From assembly GCA_022828425.1 (NCBI GenBank), contig CP094685.1, positions 2,542,001-2,606,000 on the forward strand: a DNA stretch of 64,000 nucleotides, read 5' to 3'. Below the pieces are notes generated by a model. It had not been told where the DNA came from. It made no database searches and worked only from the letters and a program-made list of their open reading frames with translations. The stretch is from Candidatus Thiothrix sulfatifontis. GTDB lineage: Bacteria; Pseudomonadota; Gammaproteobacteria; Thiotrichales; Thiotrichaceae. The position numbers and the translations under genes were made by a program. Positions within the stretch are counted from its first letter, which is position 1. The number at the start of each line of letters is the position of its first letter. Below, in pieces: positions 1 to 11,008 of the stretch.

Positions 1-2052
<2,052 letters not shown>

Positions 2053-2061
2053 AGGAACGGC

Positions 2062-2817
2062 GTGCTACCACGATCACTCAGCCTCACCTTACTCAATCCC
2101 ACTTGGTCGGAAGAACCTTTCCCACCCGTGGAAATGGCGTGGGAAGAACCCAACGGCTTGCTGGCAGTCGGCGGCGATTTAAGCATTGCCCGCCTGAAAA
2201 ATGCTTACCGGGCGGGGATCTTCCCTTGGTTTGGGCCGCGTGAACCGATCTACTGGTGGTCGCCCGACCCGCGCACGGTGTTGTTTCCGCACAAAATCCG
2301 CATGACCCGCAGTTTGCGTAAATCGTTACGCAACAAAGGTTATCGCATCAGCTTTGATACCTGCTTCTCCGACGTGGTAGAAGCCTGTGCCGCGCCGCGC
2401 TCTTACACAGCTGAAACTTGGATTACGCACGAAATGCACACCGCGTATTGCATGTTACACGCGCATGACATCGCGCATTCGGTGGAAGTGTGGAATCCGG
2501 CGGGTGAACTGGTTGGCGGCCTGTACGGTGTGACCACTGGCGGGGTATTCAGCGGCGAATCCATGTTCAGCCGTGAACCGGATACCTCCAAAATCGCAAT
2601 GGTGGCGCTGGCTTGGCATGTGCAGCACTGGGGCTTTGCGGTAATTGATTGCCAAATCGAAAATCCGCACTTAATGAGCATGGGCGCGGAAAATATTTCA
2701 CGCGCTGATTACTTGAAAATTTTGCACGCTAATTTACACGTTCCGCCACCGCGCTATTGGTTGGCGGACAACAGCGTCGATTTATCGCGCTGGCAAACGG
2801 AAACCGATCCCCGTTAA
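2062..2817 (+). CDS. aat: Leucyl/phenylalanyl-tRNA-protein transferase
   Basis: Transfers Leu or Phe from aminoacyl-tRNA to proteins with N-terminal Arg or Lys, marking them for ClpAP degradation (bacterial N-end rule). The 251-residue product shows the family signatures GLLAVGGDL, YRAGIFPWF, WWSPDPR, GGLYGV and FSGESMF. It begins with GTG, nine bases after the trxB stop, with AAGGAAC as ribosome site. Length is typical of the family. The gene is followed 23 bases later by the yceH-like gene. Confidence 0.96.
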   Translation: MLPRSLSLTLLNPTWSEEPFPPVEMAWEEPNGLLAVGGDLSIARLKNAYRAGIFPWFGPREPIYWWSPDPRTVLFPHKIRMTRSLRKSLRNKGYRISFDTCFSDVVEACAAPRSYTAETWITHEMHTAYCMLHAHDIAHSVEVWNPAGELVGGLYGVTTGGVFSGESMFSREPDTSKIAMVALAWHVQHWGFAVIDCQIENPHLMSMGAENISRADYLKILHANLHVPPPRYWLADNSVDLSRWQTETDPR

Positions 2818-2840
2818 TTCACACCACAGGGCTACGCATT

Positions 2841-3497
2841 ATGTTTGATGACGAACAACCCCGACCACCGTTTAGTGCCGAAGAACTACGCATTCTTGGC
2901 AGCTTAATGGAAAAACAACTCACCACTCCTGCCAGCTATCCGCTCACTTTTAACTCTCTAGCGGTGGCGTGCAACCAAAAAAGCAGCCGCGATCCCGTGA
3001 TGAATTTGACCGAAGGCGTGGTCGGACATACCGCCAAAGTGCTGGTCGAAGGTGGCTGGACTAACATCCAATACAGCGAACGCGCCCAACGGGTAGAGCA
3101 CAAAGTTGAGCGCAAACTCAAACTGAATCGCCAACAACAAGCGGTGCTGTGCGTATTATTACTGCGCCGCCCCCAAACCTTGAACGAAATCAAAACCCGC
3201 ACCGAACGCATGGCAGATTTTGCCAGCACCGACGAAATCCGCGAGATTTTGGAAGCGTGGATGGCACTCGACAAGCCTTTAGCGGTGCGTTTGCCTGCGG
3301 GTGGCGGACGGCGCGAAGACCGCTATTTTCATGCCCTTGGCACCGAAACGCTGGATGAATTGCACACCACCGAAGCCGCCAGCCCTGGCACTGCCACCCA
3401 CCACAGCAGTCCCCGCCAAGACCATTACGCACAATTAGAAGCACGGGTGGCAGAATTAGAAAAACGCCTCGCCGCCTTAGAAACACAATTGTACTGA
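2841..3497 (+). CDS. YceH / UPF0502 family protein
   Basis: A 218-residue member of the conserved YceH (UPF0502, DUF480) family, which has two winged-helix domains and no settled function. Recognised by LRILGSLMEKQLTTPASYPLT near the N-terminus and CNQKSSRDPVM shortly after. The second half has LLLRRPQTLNEI and the C-terminus is a coiled coil (VAELEKRLAALETQL). The ATG at 2841 matches the family start; an in-frame start within aat is possible but unlikely. It is the last gene before a palindromic repeat. Confidence 0.88.
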   Translation: MFDDEQPRPPFSAEELRILGSLMEKQLTTPASYPLTFNSLAVACNQKSSRDPVMNLTEGVVGHTAKVLVEGGWTNIQYSERAQRVEHKVERKLKLNRQQQAVLCVLLLRRPQTLNEIKTRTERMADFASTDEIREILEAWMALDKPLAVRLPAGGGRREDRYFHALGTETLDELHTTEAASPGTATHHSSPRQDHYAQLEARVAELEKRLAALETQLY

Positions 3498-3505
3498 CAA
3501 AAAAT

Positions 3506-3562
3506 GGGGCGTATGCAATACGCCCCTACGAAAACCCTTGTAAGGGCGTATTGCATACGCCC
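3506..3562. repeat. Palindromic repeat pair (GCGTATTGCATACGCC type)
   Basis: Two arms of GGGCGTATGCAATACGCCC and its reverse complement face each other across a short AT-rich spacer, just after the yceH stop. Each arm is itself nearly palindromic. The structure resembles REP/MITE-type intergenic repeats and could also act as a transcript end for the converging genes on either side. No transposase is nearby. Confidence 0.75.
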
Positions 3563-3591
3563 TCTTTGAAAAGTTATTTCGTGCACATTCC

Positions 3592-4041
3592 TTATTTTTT
3601 CTCAGGAGCAGGCACAGCGGCTTCGCCCACGGCTGGCGTGGCTTCGATCTTCACTTTCTCGACGTCGCCATCGCAATAGCTCCACTGGGCTTCCCAACGT
3701 GAAGGGAAACTTTTATCGAGGAACTTGATCTCGTAGCGCCCCCAATAACGGGTCATTTCACCGAAAATACCGGGGCGTTCCGTGGTGCATTCCACCTTGG
3801 CTTTCTTTTTTGCCCAGTAACCGTCATAGGTTCCACGGTTTTCGTACACTTTCGCCAAGCCTAAAATGTATACCACACCCGGATCTTCCGCAGGACCATA
3901 AGCAAATACAGCAGTTGGCCCGATTTCATCGGCATACACAATACGCCCAACGTTGCTGTTCCATACTTCGTCTGCCAGCGCACTACCACCAGTGGTGATC
4001 AGTGCTGCTAAGCCCAGCGCTTTCAATACGTTTAGTTTCAT
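3592..4041 (-). CDS. Hypothetical exported protein
   Basis: A 149-residue protein with a clear Sec signal peptide (MKLNVLKALGLAALITTGGSALA, cleavage expected after ALA). The mature part starts DEVWNSNVGRIVYADEIGPTAVF and has two cysteines (ECTTERPG and SYCDGDVEK) that could form a disulfide, and it ends in an acidic/proline tail. No family was recognised. It is likely periplasmic. It lies downstream of pepN on the same strand, with a 37-base gap that includes its own upstream region. Confidence 0.7.
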   Translation of the reverse strand: MKLNVLKALGLAALITTGGSALADEVWNSNVGRIVYADEIGPTAVFAYGPAEDPGVVYILGLAKVYENRGTYDGYWAKKKAKVECTTERPGIFGEMTRYWGRYEIKFLDKSFPSRWEAQWSYCDGDVEKVKIEATPAVGEAAVPAPEKK

Positions 4042-4078
4042 TCCATGCCCTCTCTATCATTGATGAACGGTCGCTGCA

Positions 4079-6694
4079 TCATACCAGACTCTTGCTCACG
4101 ATTTCATACACATCCCCCGACAAACCGCTGTGCGCTTTAATCTGCTCCAATTGGGCTTTCATGGCGGCGCTGCGGGTCGGCTCGTATTGCCGCCAGTTCA
4201 TTAGCGGGCGCACCATGCGTGAGGCGATTTGCGGGTTCATCGCATCCAATTCCAAGACGCGCTCGGTGAGAAAGGTGTAGCCGCTGCCATCTTGTGCGTG
4301 GAAATGCAGCGGGTTGCGCATTGCAAAACTGCCCACCAAGGCACGGACTTTGTTAGGGTTGCGGATGTCGAACAGCGCATGTTGCATCAGTGTTTGCACT
4401 TGTTGCAGCGTACCCGGTAACGACGAGGTAGCTTGCAAGCCGAACCATTTATCCATCACCAGCGGATCATGTTGCCAACGGTCGTGGAAATGTTGCAGCG
4501 CCTCTTCACGTTGCGGGCAGTCGATTTTGCTGAGTACCGCCAATGCCGCCATTGCGTCGGTCATATTGCCCGCATTGCGGTATTGCTGGAGGCAGGTATC
4601 GTAAATACCGTCATCCTGAATGCGCCCCAAATACGCCAAACAGACATTTTTCAAGCTGCGCCGCCCAATGCTCACCGCATCCGGGGAATAATCGCCCTGC
4701 CCTTGCGCGTGCAAATCGGCATACAGCGCTTCCAAATCCAACCGCAAGGCTTTCGCCAAGGTCGCGTGGATGAATTCGCGCACGGTATGAATCGCTTCGG
4801 GGTCGGAAGGGCGTGCCACTTCTGCGATGTCCGCCTCGGACGGTAACGTCATGGCTTCGGCACGCAAGGCATGATCCAAGGTGTTATCGGTGAGAATCGC
4901 CTGATACGCGCTGATGAATTCGTGTTCCAACCCAAAAGCAGCTTGCTGTTGCTGCGCATCCAGTAAGCTCAGAATGGTTTGCATCGCCAAGCGTTGCCCA
5001 GCATCCCAACGGTTGAAGGCATCACTGTCATGTTTCATCAAAAACACCAGTTCGGCGGTGGTGTACGGGTAGCTCAAGCGCACCGGGGCAGAAAAACCAC
5101 GCAACAACGAAGGCACGGGGCATTCCGCTACTTGCTCAAACGTAAACGACTGTTCAGCATCCGTCAGGCGTAACACTTGTGTGCCGATCAAGTCCTGTCC
5201 ATTGCTACCCAGTAAACCGACAGCTACCGGAATCAAAAACGGCAATTTCTCCGCCGCTTCCGGCGTCGCGGGGCAAAACTGGCTCAAGTGCAACGTACAC
5301 GTTTGCGCGGCAGCAGCGTAATCCATCGTCACCGCGACCTGTGGCGTTCCCGCCTGATCATACCAACGCTGAAACTGGCTCAAATCAACACCATTGGCAT
5401 CCGCCATTGCCGCGAGAAAGTTTTCGGTCGCCACCGCTTGCCCGTCATGGCGCTGAAAATACACATCCATGCCCTTGCGGAAACCGTCACGCCCCAGCAA
5501 AGTCTGGTACATGCGAACCACTTCCGCACCTTTTTCATAAACGGTCACGGTGTAGAAGTTATTGATTTCCATGTAAGATGCGGGACGAATCGGGTGTGCC
5601 ATCGGGCTGGCATCTTCCGCAAATTGATTGGTACGCAATAAACGCACGTCCTCAATGCGTTTCACCGGACGCGAATGCAGGTCAGAGGTGAATTCCTGAT
5701 CACGGAATACCGTCAAACCTTCCTTCAGCGACAATTGGAACCAATCGCGGCAAGTCACGCGATTGCCGGTCCAGTTATGGAAATACTCATGCCCGATCAC
5801 CGCTTCAATGCTGACATAATCCATATCCGTCGCGGTGGCAGGGCTGGCAAACACCAACTTGGAGTTGAATACGTTCAAGCCCTTGTTTTCCATTGCGCCC
5901 ATATTGAAGTCATCGACCGCCACGATCATGTAAATATCGAGGTCGTATTCCAAGCCGAAACGCTGTTCATCCCAGTGCATCGCCCGTTTCAGCGACTGCA
6001 TCGCGTGGTCGCATTTGTCGATATTGTGCGCTTCGGTATAGATGCGCAAAGTGACATCGCGCCCAGAACTCGTGGTGTAATGGTCTTCCACGTGCTGCAA
6101 ATCGCCCGCCACCAGCGCGAATAAATACGCGGGTTTGTGAAACGGATCTTCCCAACGCGCCCAATGCCGACCATCCGCCAACTCGCCGCTGCCAGTCAGA
6201 TTGCCGTTGGACAGCAGCACCGGATATTTCTGCTTATCCGCCAAAATTTGCGTGGTGAACACCGTCATCACATCCGGGCGATCGGGGTAATAGGTAATTT
6301 TGCGGAAACCTTGCGCTTCGCATTGCGTGCAGAAATTGCCGCTGGACTGGTACAAACCTTCCAACGAGGTATTTTTCTGCGGGTAAATGCGCGTCACGAT
6401 TTCCAGCGTACACAGTGCCGACACATTGTAAATGCTCATGCCGGTATCCGTGACCTGATAATCACTGGCTTGCAGCGGCAAACCATTCAAGCGGATTTCC
6501 AGCAATTCCAGCGCTTCGCCATAAAGTTCCAAGGGCGTATGCGCTGCAACGCCCGTTTCACGGCGGTAATTTGCCACACTGGTGACGCGGGTAGATGTTT
6601 CGCCCAATTCAAAGACTAACGACAACGCATCCACACGGTAGCTAGGCGCGGTATAGTCTTGTAAATAAACCGTTTTAGGTTGACCTTCTCTCAT
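4079..6694 (-). CDS. pepN: Aminopeptidase N (M1 family)
   Basis: Zinc aminopeptidase that releases N-terminal residues from peptides in the cytosol. The 871-residue length matches bacterial PepN. The exopeptidase motif GAMEN is at 266-270, the zinc motif HEYFH at 302-306, and the third zinc ligand E325 lies in LKEGLT. The C-terminal half is the helical ERAP1-like domain. The start ATG overlaps the stop of the upstream Nudix gene by four bases (ATGA), so translation is probably coupled. Confidence 0.97.
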   Translation of the reverse strand: MREGQPKTVYLQDYTAPSYRVDALSLVFELGETSTRVTSVANYRRETGVAAHTPLELYGEALELLEIRLNGLPLQASDYQVTDTGMSIYNVSALCTLEIVTRIYPQKNTSLEGLYQSSGNFCTQCEAQGFRKITYYPDRPDVMTVFTTQILADKQKYPVLLSNGNLTGSGELADGRHWARWEDPFHKPAYLFALVAGDLQHVEDHYTTSSGRDVTLRIYTEAHNIDKCDHAMQSLKRAMHWDEQRFGLEYDLDIYMIVAVDDFNMGAMENKGLNVFNSKLVFASPATATDMDYVSIEAVIGHEYFHNWTGNRVTCRDWFQLSLKEGLTVFRDQEFTSDLHSRPVKRIEDVRLLRTNQFAEDASPMAHPIRPASYMEINNFYTVTVYEKGAEVVRMYQTLLGRDGFRKGMDVYFQRHDGQAVATENFLAAMADANGVDLSQFQRWYDQAGTPQVAVTMDYAAAAQTCTLHLSQFCPATPEAAEKLPFLIPVAVGLLGSNGQDLIGTQVLRLTDAEQSFTFEQVAECPVPSLLRGFSAPVRLSYPYTTAELVFLMKHDSDAFNRWDAGQRLAMQTILSLLDAQQQQAAFGLEHEFISAYQAILTDNTLDHALRAEAMTLPSEADIAEVARPSDPEAIHTVREFIHATLAKALRLDLEALYADLHAQGQGDYSPDAVSIGRRSLKNVCLAYLGRIQDDGIYDTCLQQYRNAGNMTDAMAALAVLSKIDCPQREEALQHFHDRWQHDPLVMDKWFGLQATSSLPGTLQQVQTLMQHALFDIRNPNKVRALVGSFAMRNPLHFHAQDGSGYTFLTERVLELDAMNPQIASRMVRPLMNWRQYEPTRSAAMKAQLEQIKAHSGLSGDVYEIVSKSLV

Positions 6695-7563
6695 TTTTTT
6701 GTCTCTTTTGAATGACTAGCAGTGTATAACACATTGAGAATAGTAGCATATTCAGGATGTTGCGGTGAAATCATCCCCATGCGCAATAAAAGATCAATAT
6801 TAACCAAATTGCAGTTGTCTTTGAATTCTGTGGTGGTTTCGGTCAGCCGCGCAATCTCTACTAATGGCATCCGTTCAAACGCAATCACTTCGCCATCGGT
6901 ATTTTCCGGCACAAAATCTTCCGGCAACCACAAGTCATACACATAAATCGTGGAATTATCCAAACCACGCCAGCCTTCCTGCCGATACGGAATCGTTCGA
7001 ATCGCCAGTGCTTGTTGGGCAAGCTCGGCGGGAATATTGGCTTCTTCCTGCGATTCTTTAATGACATTTTCCAGCAAACCCAAGCCGACGGGTTGCCCGC
7101 CTGCCACCATTTGATCGAGCTTGCCCGGCCAAAAGGGTTTATCCAGTGAGCGCGTACCGACCCAAACCTCAATGCCCTGAGCGGTTTTCACCAAACCGTT
7201 GACGTGGATGCCAAAGGTTTTCACCCCAAAAAAATTGGTGGCAGCACGTTCGATTTCCAACTCGGCATGACCACCAAAGCTGTGCGTGATCGGGTAAGCT
7301 TCGGCAACCCAGGTATCAATCACGCCCTGTTGATGCAATGCCCACAACACCGGCGCAACCGCAGCGGTGCGCGTGGCGTAATCGGTCAGTTCAGGATTAA
7401 GCACCACCTGCGTATCCGTGACGCTGAAAATATCTGACCAGTGTGCCAAGTGTTCCGCAAAGTCGGGTTGCACTTGCCCGTACACGTTGTCGTCAATCAG
7501 CAGTTCGCGGTAATGGGTGGATTCAAAATTGTTGCAGGCACGAATACGCTCAAGGTAGCTCAT
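6691..7563 (-). CDS. DUF4743 / Nudix-type hydrolase
   Basis: A 290-residue protein of the YJR142W-like group, with an N-terminal DUF4743 region followed by a Nudix fold. The Nudix box is degenerate: the segment GLGLLENVIKESQEEANI keeps the EE pair but lacks the canonical first E and final G. Family members in eukaryotes act on damaged thiamine diphosphate derivatives; whether this one does is inference. It overlaps pepN by four bases and the upstream gene by 14, so it is the middle gene of a tight three-gene operon. Confidence 0.8.
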   Translation of the reverse strand: MSYLERIRACNNFESTHYRELLIDDNVYGQVQPDFAEHLAHWSDIFSVTDTQVVLNPELTDYATRTAAVAPVLWALHQQGVIDTWVAEAYPITHSFGGHAELEIERAATNFFGVKTFGIHVNGLVKTAQGIEVWVGTRSLDKPFWPGKLDQMVAGGQPVGLGLLENVIKESQEEANIPAELAQQALAIRTIPYRQEGWRGLDNSTIYVYDLWLPEDFVPENTDGEVIAFERMPLVEIARLTETTTEFKDNCNLVNIDLLLRMGMISPQHPEYATILNVLYTASHSKETKK

Positions 7564-8014
7564 GTTTATGTATCAGCGGTTGTTGTTCGGCAAATTTCGT
7601 CATGCTGGTATTCAACATCCAGCTTAACCAGAGTACAACCAGCAGCACCGCTACCGCAATGACTCGCCAAGTGCGCCGTGACAAATTGGACAATTGTTCG
7701 CAGTTTTGCATATCGAGGTACATGTCGCGTTCGACGTAGCCTTGCTGTTGGTTGAACTCGCTAAAGTCAATGGTAAAACTGTCGCCTGTATCGTGCAGCA
7801 ATAATTCGTCAACCAGCGGGATTTCGCGGGCGTAAATCGAACGCACCGAATCAACCAGCCCGGCATTATCCAACGTGGTCACGCCGTTGACTTTGCGTAA
7901 GCGTCCGTCGTCAGCATCGAGCAATTGCCATACCATCGAGCCTCTTTGCGGCGAAATAGCATTATGGGTAACAGACTGGATGGTATAGGTTTTTTTCATT
8001 GTTATGCGCCACAT
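7550..8014 (-). CDS. Hypothetical protein with C-terminal membrane anchor
   Basis: A 154-residue protein, or 149 if the internal ATG at 7999 (MKKTYTIQ) is used. About 110 soluble residues are followed by one hydrophobic helix (VIAVAVLLVVLWLSWML) and a short polar tail, so it looks like a tail-anchored or C-in/C-out membrane protein. No family was recognised. Neither start has a strong ribosome site. It overlaps the Nudix gene by 14 bases and probably heads the pepN operon. Confidence 0.65.
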   Translation of the reverse strand: MWRITMKKTYTIQSVTHNAISPQRGSMVWQLLDADDGRLRKVNGVTTLDNAGLVDSVRSIYAREIPLVDELLLHDTGDSFTIDFSEFNQQQGYVERDMYLDMQNCEQLSNLSRRTWRVIAVAVLLVVLWLSWMLNTSMTKFAEQQPLIHKHELP

Positions 8015-8055
8015 AGCGGGTAAATTGGCGCAAGCTTAGCACACGGTTTAGCGGC

Positions 8056-8298
8056 TTATGGCAAATTACGATGCGTGGCATCACAGAACGGCACATTCTG
8101 TGTATACTTGCACGCACATAACCCGTACTTTTTGCTTTCCGGCACGGTAAATTCCATTGGGGTAAAATCCGTCCCCTTGTGCGAACCGTCGCAAAATGGC
8201 TGATTAGCCGAACGCCCGCAGGTACACCACCAATAGCTTTTATCAGCTTCCAGTTCCACTAAACACGGTTTTTTCTGCGCAATAACGGGGTCACTCAT
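8056..8298 (-). CDS. Double-CDGSH iron-sulfur protein
   Basis: An 80-residue protein with two CDGSH-type [2Fe-2S] motifs: CTCGRSANQPFCDGSH in the first half and CACKYTQNVPFCDATH in the second. Each gives the 3-Cys/1-His ligand set of MitoNEET-like domains; the second has CDATH instead of CDGSH. The two-motif layout resembles mitochondrial CISD3 and many small bacterial proteins. The start overlaps the bioC stop by four bases (ATGA), so it is translated with bioC. Confidence 0.9.
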   Translation of the reverse strand: MSDPVIAQKKPCLVELEADKSYWWCTCGRSANQPFCDGSHKGTDFTPMEFTVPESKKYGLCACKYTQNVPFCDATHRNLP

Positions 8299-9164
8299 GA
8301 CTTACTCCTCATAATCGGAATGAATTTTTCAGGCAGTTTACTGGGCAACAGGGTTGGTGCCCAAGCGTGACCATACACCACTTCGTAGGTGGCGGGGTAA
8401 AGCCCGTTTTCCTGACGAAAGTATTCGTAGGCTTGCAGAAACGCCTGTAGGTGTGCTTTGCCGGTCAAGCCGTGATTGCGCCCGTGCGTGGCATTGTTTG
8501 CGCCAATGCTTTTCAGATCGTGCAGCAAGCCGCGCACATCGGTATAGGTCAGCGTGATGGTTTCCATATCCACTACCGGATCGCGAAAACCGGCCTGCAA
8601 CAGTGCGTCACCCACGTCGTGCATATCCACAAATTGGCTGGCGTGGGTGAAACCATCCACCCTGCCCCAACTGGCGCGTAATTCTTTCAAGGTATCCGGG
8701 CCGAAGGTGGCAAACATCAATAAACCGTTCGGTTTCAGCACTTGCACCCATTCGCCGAATACGGCGGGCAAGTCGTTACACCATTGCAGCATCAGGTTGG
8801 ATAGCAACATATCCGCGCATTGCGGCTGGAATGGCAAGTGATTGGCATCGGCGCACACGCCTTGCGGCTTGCGAAACCAACCGCCGCGTTGCCGGGTTTT
8901 TTGCACCATATTGACAGCGAGATCGATGCCGATAATGCGAGCTTTTTTGTAACGCTTGAGTAAATGTTCGCTGATTGCACCCGTGCCGCAACCGAGGTCG
9001 AGGACGGTTTCCGGCTGCATTTTGATGAAATCCAAACGTTCCAGCAGACGCTCGCCGATTTCACGTTGCAAGACTGCGTTGGCATCGTAAGTGTGCGCGG
9101 CGCGTTCAAAGCCTCGGCGGGTTTTGCGCTTATCCAGCAAATGGGGGTTAGTATCAGAGCGCAT
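8295..9164 (-). CDS. bioC: Malonyl-ACP O-methyltransferase
   Basis: Methylates malonyl-ACP with SAM to start pimeloyl synthesis for biotin. The 289-residue product begins with the family pattern KRKTRRGFERAAHTYD and has SAM motif VLDLGCGTGAISEHLL, an acidic loop GIDLA and CADANHLPF. The ATG at 9164 overlaps an orphan bioH-like stop codon (see the remnant at 9154-9207), which suggests that bioH once ran directly into bioC. The BioH esterase that removes the methyl ester later is encoded at 11009-11767. Confidence 0.93.
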   Translation of the reverse strand: MRSDTNPHLLDKRKTRRGFERAAHTYDANAVLQREIGERLLERLDFIKMQPETVLDLGCGTGAISEHLLKRYKKARIIGIDLAVNMVQKTRQRGGWFRKPQGVCADANHLPFQPQCADMLLSNLMLQWCNDLPAVFGEWVQVLKPNGLLMFATFGPDTLKELRASWGRVDGFTHASQFVDMHDVGDALLQAGFRDPVVDMETITLTYTDVRGLLHDLKSIGANNATHGRNHGLTGKAHLQAFLQAYEYFRQENGLYPATYEVVYGHAWAPTLLPSKLPEKFIPIMRSKS

Positions 9165-9207
9165 CCAGCAATGCCCCGCTATGTTCCATGAAAGTCTCCG
9201 GGTGGGT
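9154..9207 (-). pseudogene. Remnant of a bioH 3' end directly before bioC
   Basis: On the minus strand these 54 bases read THPETFMEHSGALLDAL followed by TGA. The intact bioH at 11009-11767 ends THPELFMEHIEAFLSGL followed by TAA. The two segments agree at 41 of 51 coding bases. The remnant stop lies within the first codons of bioC in another frame. It is best explained as the original 3' end of bioH, displaced when the intervening segment arrived. The remnant has no start codon or frame of its own. Confidence 0.8.
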
Positions 9208-9225
9208 AAGAGCGAGAATGCCTAA

Positions 9226-10458
9226 TCAGTTAGCATAAGCATCGGCGATAAATATATGGCAGCCTTCAACGCTGTTATCACAAGGGATACTATCCATAAA
9301 ATTTTGAACAGTGGATGGCTTTTGCCTTATTTGTGACAGGTATTTAAGTTGATCAATATAGCCTTGGAGTATTTTATTTCTAGCAATAATTTTCCGTGAA
9401 ACCTCAAGGTTTAACTTCTCTTCAGTGTCTACACCCTTGAGCTTAGACCATCGGAAACTTCTTTTCTGCGGCTGTCCTCGCAAGTGATCGAGAATACTTA
9501 TGCCCGCTGAGGAAGATTCAGCAAAATCAACCCACTCAATGACTTCTGCGGAATTGATATGCTGGACGTAATCTTTTGTCAGAAACCGCTGTGCATTATC
9601 GTTAATGACATGATTTTTAACGAACGCTCTGGACGAACTTTGCCATGTATTTTGTGCATCATGCAAATCGTTCAGCGCTTGATCGTACATATCCAGTTCT
9701 GCGGAACACAACGAATGCCCAATGGCTGTAATGGTGAAGTACTCTTCGGCTGCCATGAAAGAATATTCATTGCTACTGTCTGTCAGTAACATTTTATATT
9801 TTTCGTGAATTTCCCCGATCGTCTGCCTGCTACTGATTAACATCTGAAGCCTAGCGGCATGGTCTTCTACTTTATTTAATTCTCTGATGACTTTTAGTGC
9901 TGCGATTAACCTAGATCTTTCTTGTAGCTCAAGAAACGACTTGATGTATTTCACATCAGAGGCTACTTGTTGTAATTTTTCATCAATTTTATTGATTTTA
10001 TTGCTTAAAAACATAAATCCGGCAGAGCTAACAGCCAATGTCAAACCTGACAGCAACATGGACGCTTGCGCCAACTGAAGCAATTGGGTGACATTAGTGC
10101 TTATATGACCAACTTCAGTGCCGATAATACCCACATTCGCACTCATACGACCAACTTCAGCGCCGATAACACCAACATCCGTACCTATGCGACCAACTTC
10201 AGCACCGATAATACCAACATCCCCGCCGATACGATGCAGTTGATAGGTATTAACACCCGAAAGAAGCGTGTTCAGCGGCGAAGTGAAGGCTGATAAAATG
10301 TTGCTAGGCGTGGTGCTATTGACAAGATGCGCTAAAATTTGACCTTGTTCATTACGAACCACACCTCCGTAAACTTTATTTACACCGGCGAGTACCCCAA
10401 GCATCAAATTGTCTGGAATGGAACGGCTTAATACAAAACCTGCTAATTCTGAGATCAC
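9226..10458 (-). CDS. Heptad-repeat membrane protein of unknown function
   Basis: A 410-residue protein with no family recognised. Residues 1-75 are weakly hydrophobic, with NEQGQILAHLVN. At about 75-125 there are seven tandem heptads of the type IGAEVGR, likely a coiled coil or beta-helical stalk. A hydrophobic segment follows (SMLLSGLTLAVSSAGFMFL), then a second coiled coil (IDEKLQQVASDVKYIKSFL) and a long helical C-terminal domain. The heptads are also a 21-base tandem repeat in the DNA (about 10080-10235). Base composition is AT-rich compared with bioC and bioH. The plan (helical domain, hairpin, coiled coil) recalls pore-forming effectors, but this is only a resemblance. Confidence 0.75.
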   Translation of the reverse strand: MISELAGFVLSRSIPDNLMLGVLAGVNKVYGGVVRNEQGQILAHLVNSTTPSNILSAFTSPLNTLLSGVNTYQLHRIGGDVGIIGAEVGRIGTDVGVIGAEVGRMSANVGIIGTEVGHISTNVTQLLQLAQASMLLSGLTLAVSSAGFMFLSNKINKIDEKLQQVASDVKYIKSFLELQERSRLIAALKVIRELNKVEDHAARLQMLISSRQTIGEIHEKYKMLLTDSSNEYSFMAAEEYFTITAIGHSLCSAELDMYDQALNDLHDAQNTWQSSSRAFVKNHVINDNAQRFLTKDYVQHINSAEVIEWVDFAESSSAGISILDHLRGQPQKRSFRWSKLKGVDTEEKLNLEVSRKIIARNKILQGYIDQLKYLSQIRQKPSTVQNFMDSIPCDNSVEGCHIFIADAYAN

Positions 10459-10525
10459 GATGCTTCCTCAAAAAATTAATCCTAACGTTCTCTTGCGTTA
10501 TGCGGAGCGCAAGATTACTCATTTA

Positions 10526-10864
10526 TTAGGCTATTGCAAACCACTTAAGTTTTGCCACCCAAAATGTTATCAGTCTCCCGACCAAAAATGCGATGCAAAG
10601 TGGGACGACAAATTGATATAAAATGAATGCATCGCATTGTTCCAACACTAGGCTGGGGAGATAACCACGCAAGGCAACATAGATTAAAACCACCAAAAAT
10701 CCTATCGAATCGAGCAATACAGCAAGAATTATTCCCCACATTGAGAACCCGATAGAGAGGGCTAAGACTAACCCTGTGACTGCCGCACTTAAGATCATAC
10801 TGATGACAGCTACAAATTTATTGCCGGTGTGCCAGTAATACCAGTAGCTTTTTGGAATTTTCAC
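10526..10864 (-). CDS. Small integral membrane protein, unknown
   Basis: A 112-residue protein with three or four hydrophobic helices: FVAVISMILSAAVTGLVLALSI, WGIILAVLLDSIGFLVVLIYVAL and FVVPLCIAFLVGRLITFWVA. The N-terminus is MKIPKSYWYYWHTGNK. No family was recognised. It sits upstream of the heptad-repeat gene on the same strand, inside the AT-rich cassette, so the two may function together. Confidence 0.65.
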   Translation of the reverse strand: MKIPKSYWYYWHTGNKFVAVISMILSAAVTGLVLALSIGFSMWGIILAVLLDSIGFLVVLIYVALRGYLPSLVLEQCDAFILYQFVVPLCIAFLVGRLITFWVAKLKWFAIA

Positions 10865-11008
10865 GATCTTAATCCCTGTGATAGATTAATTTAATGAACA
10901 GGAAGATTCTATCTTTTTGCCAATGGTAATATGCTCAAGATTAATGCTTCTAATATTTTTTAGACGTGACCATCATCACTCTTTGATTGGTTTTCAACAA
11001 ATTGGGGA

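Larger units (their letters stand above)
9208..11008. mobile_element. Inserted cassette between bioH and bioC
   Basis: An AT-rich segment of about 1.8 kb carrying two genes (410 and 112 codons) and a gene-poor 144-base stretch. It is bounded on both sides by a bioH 3' end: the old one at 9154-9207 and the working one at 11009-11062. Elements that insert near a gene's 3' end and supply a substitute end leave this arrangement. No recombinase gene lies inside, so it may be a passenger exchanged by homologous recombination or a decayed element. The boundaries are inferred from where the similarity stops. Confidence 0.5.

Noticed and set aside
9226-11008. Insertion sequence between bioC and bioH
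   Set aside because: No transposase or terminal inverted repeats were found; the duplicated flank is diverged and 54 bp, unlike a target-site duplication.
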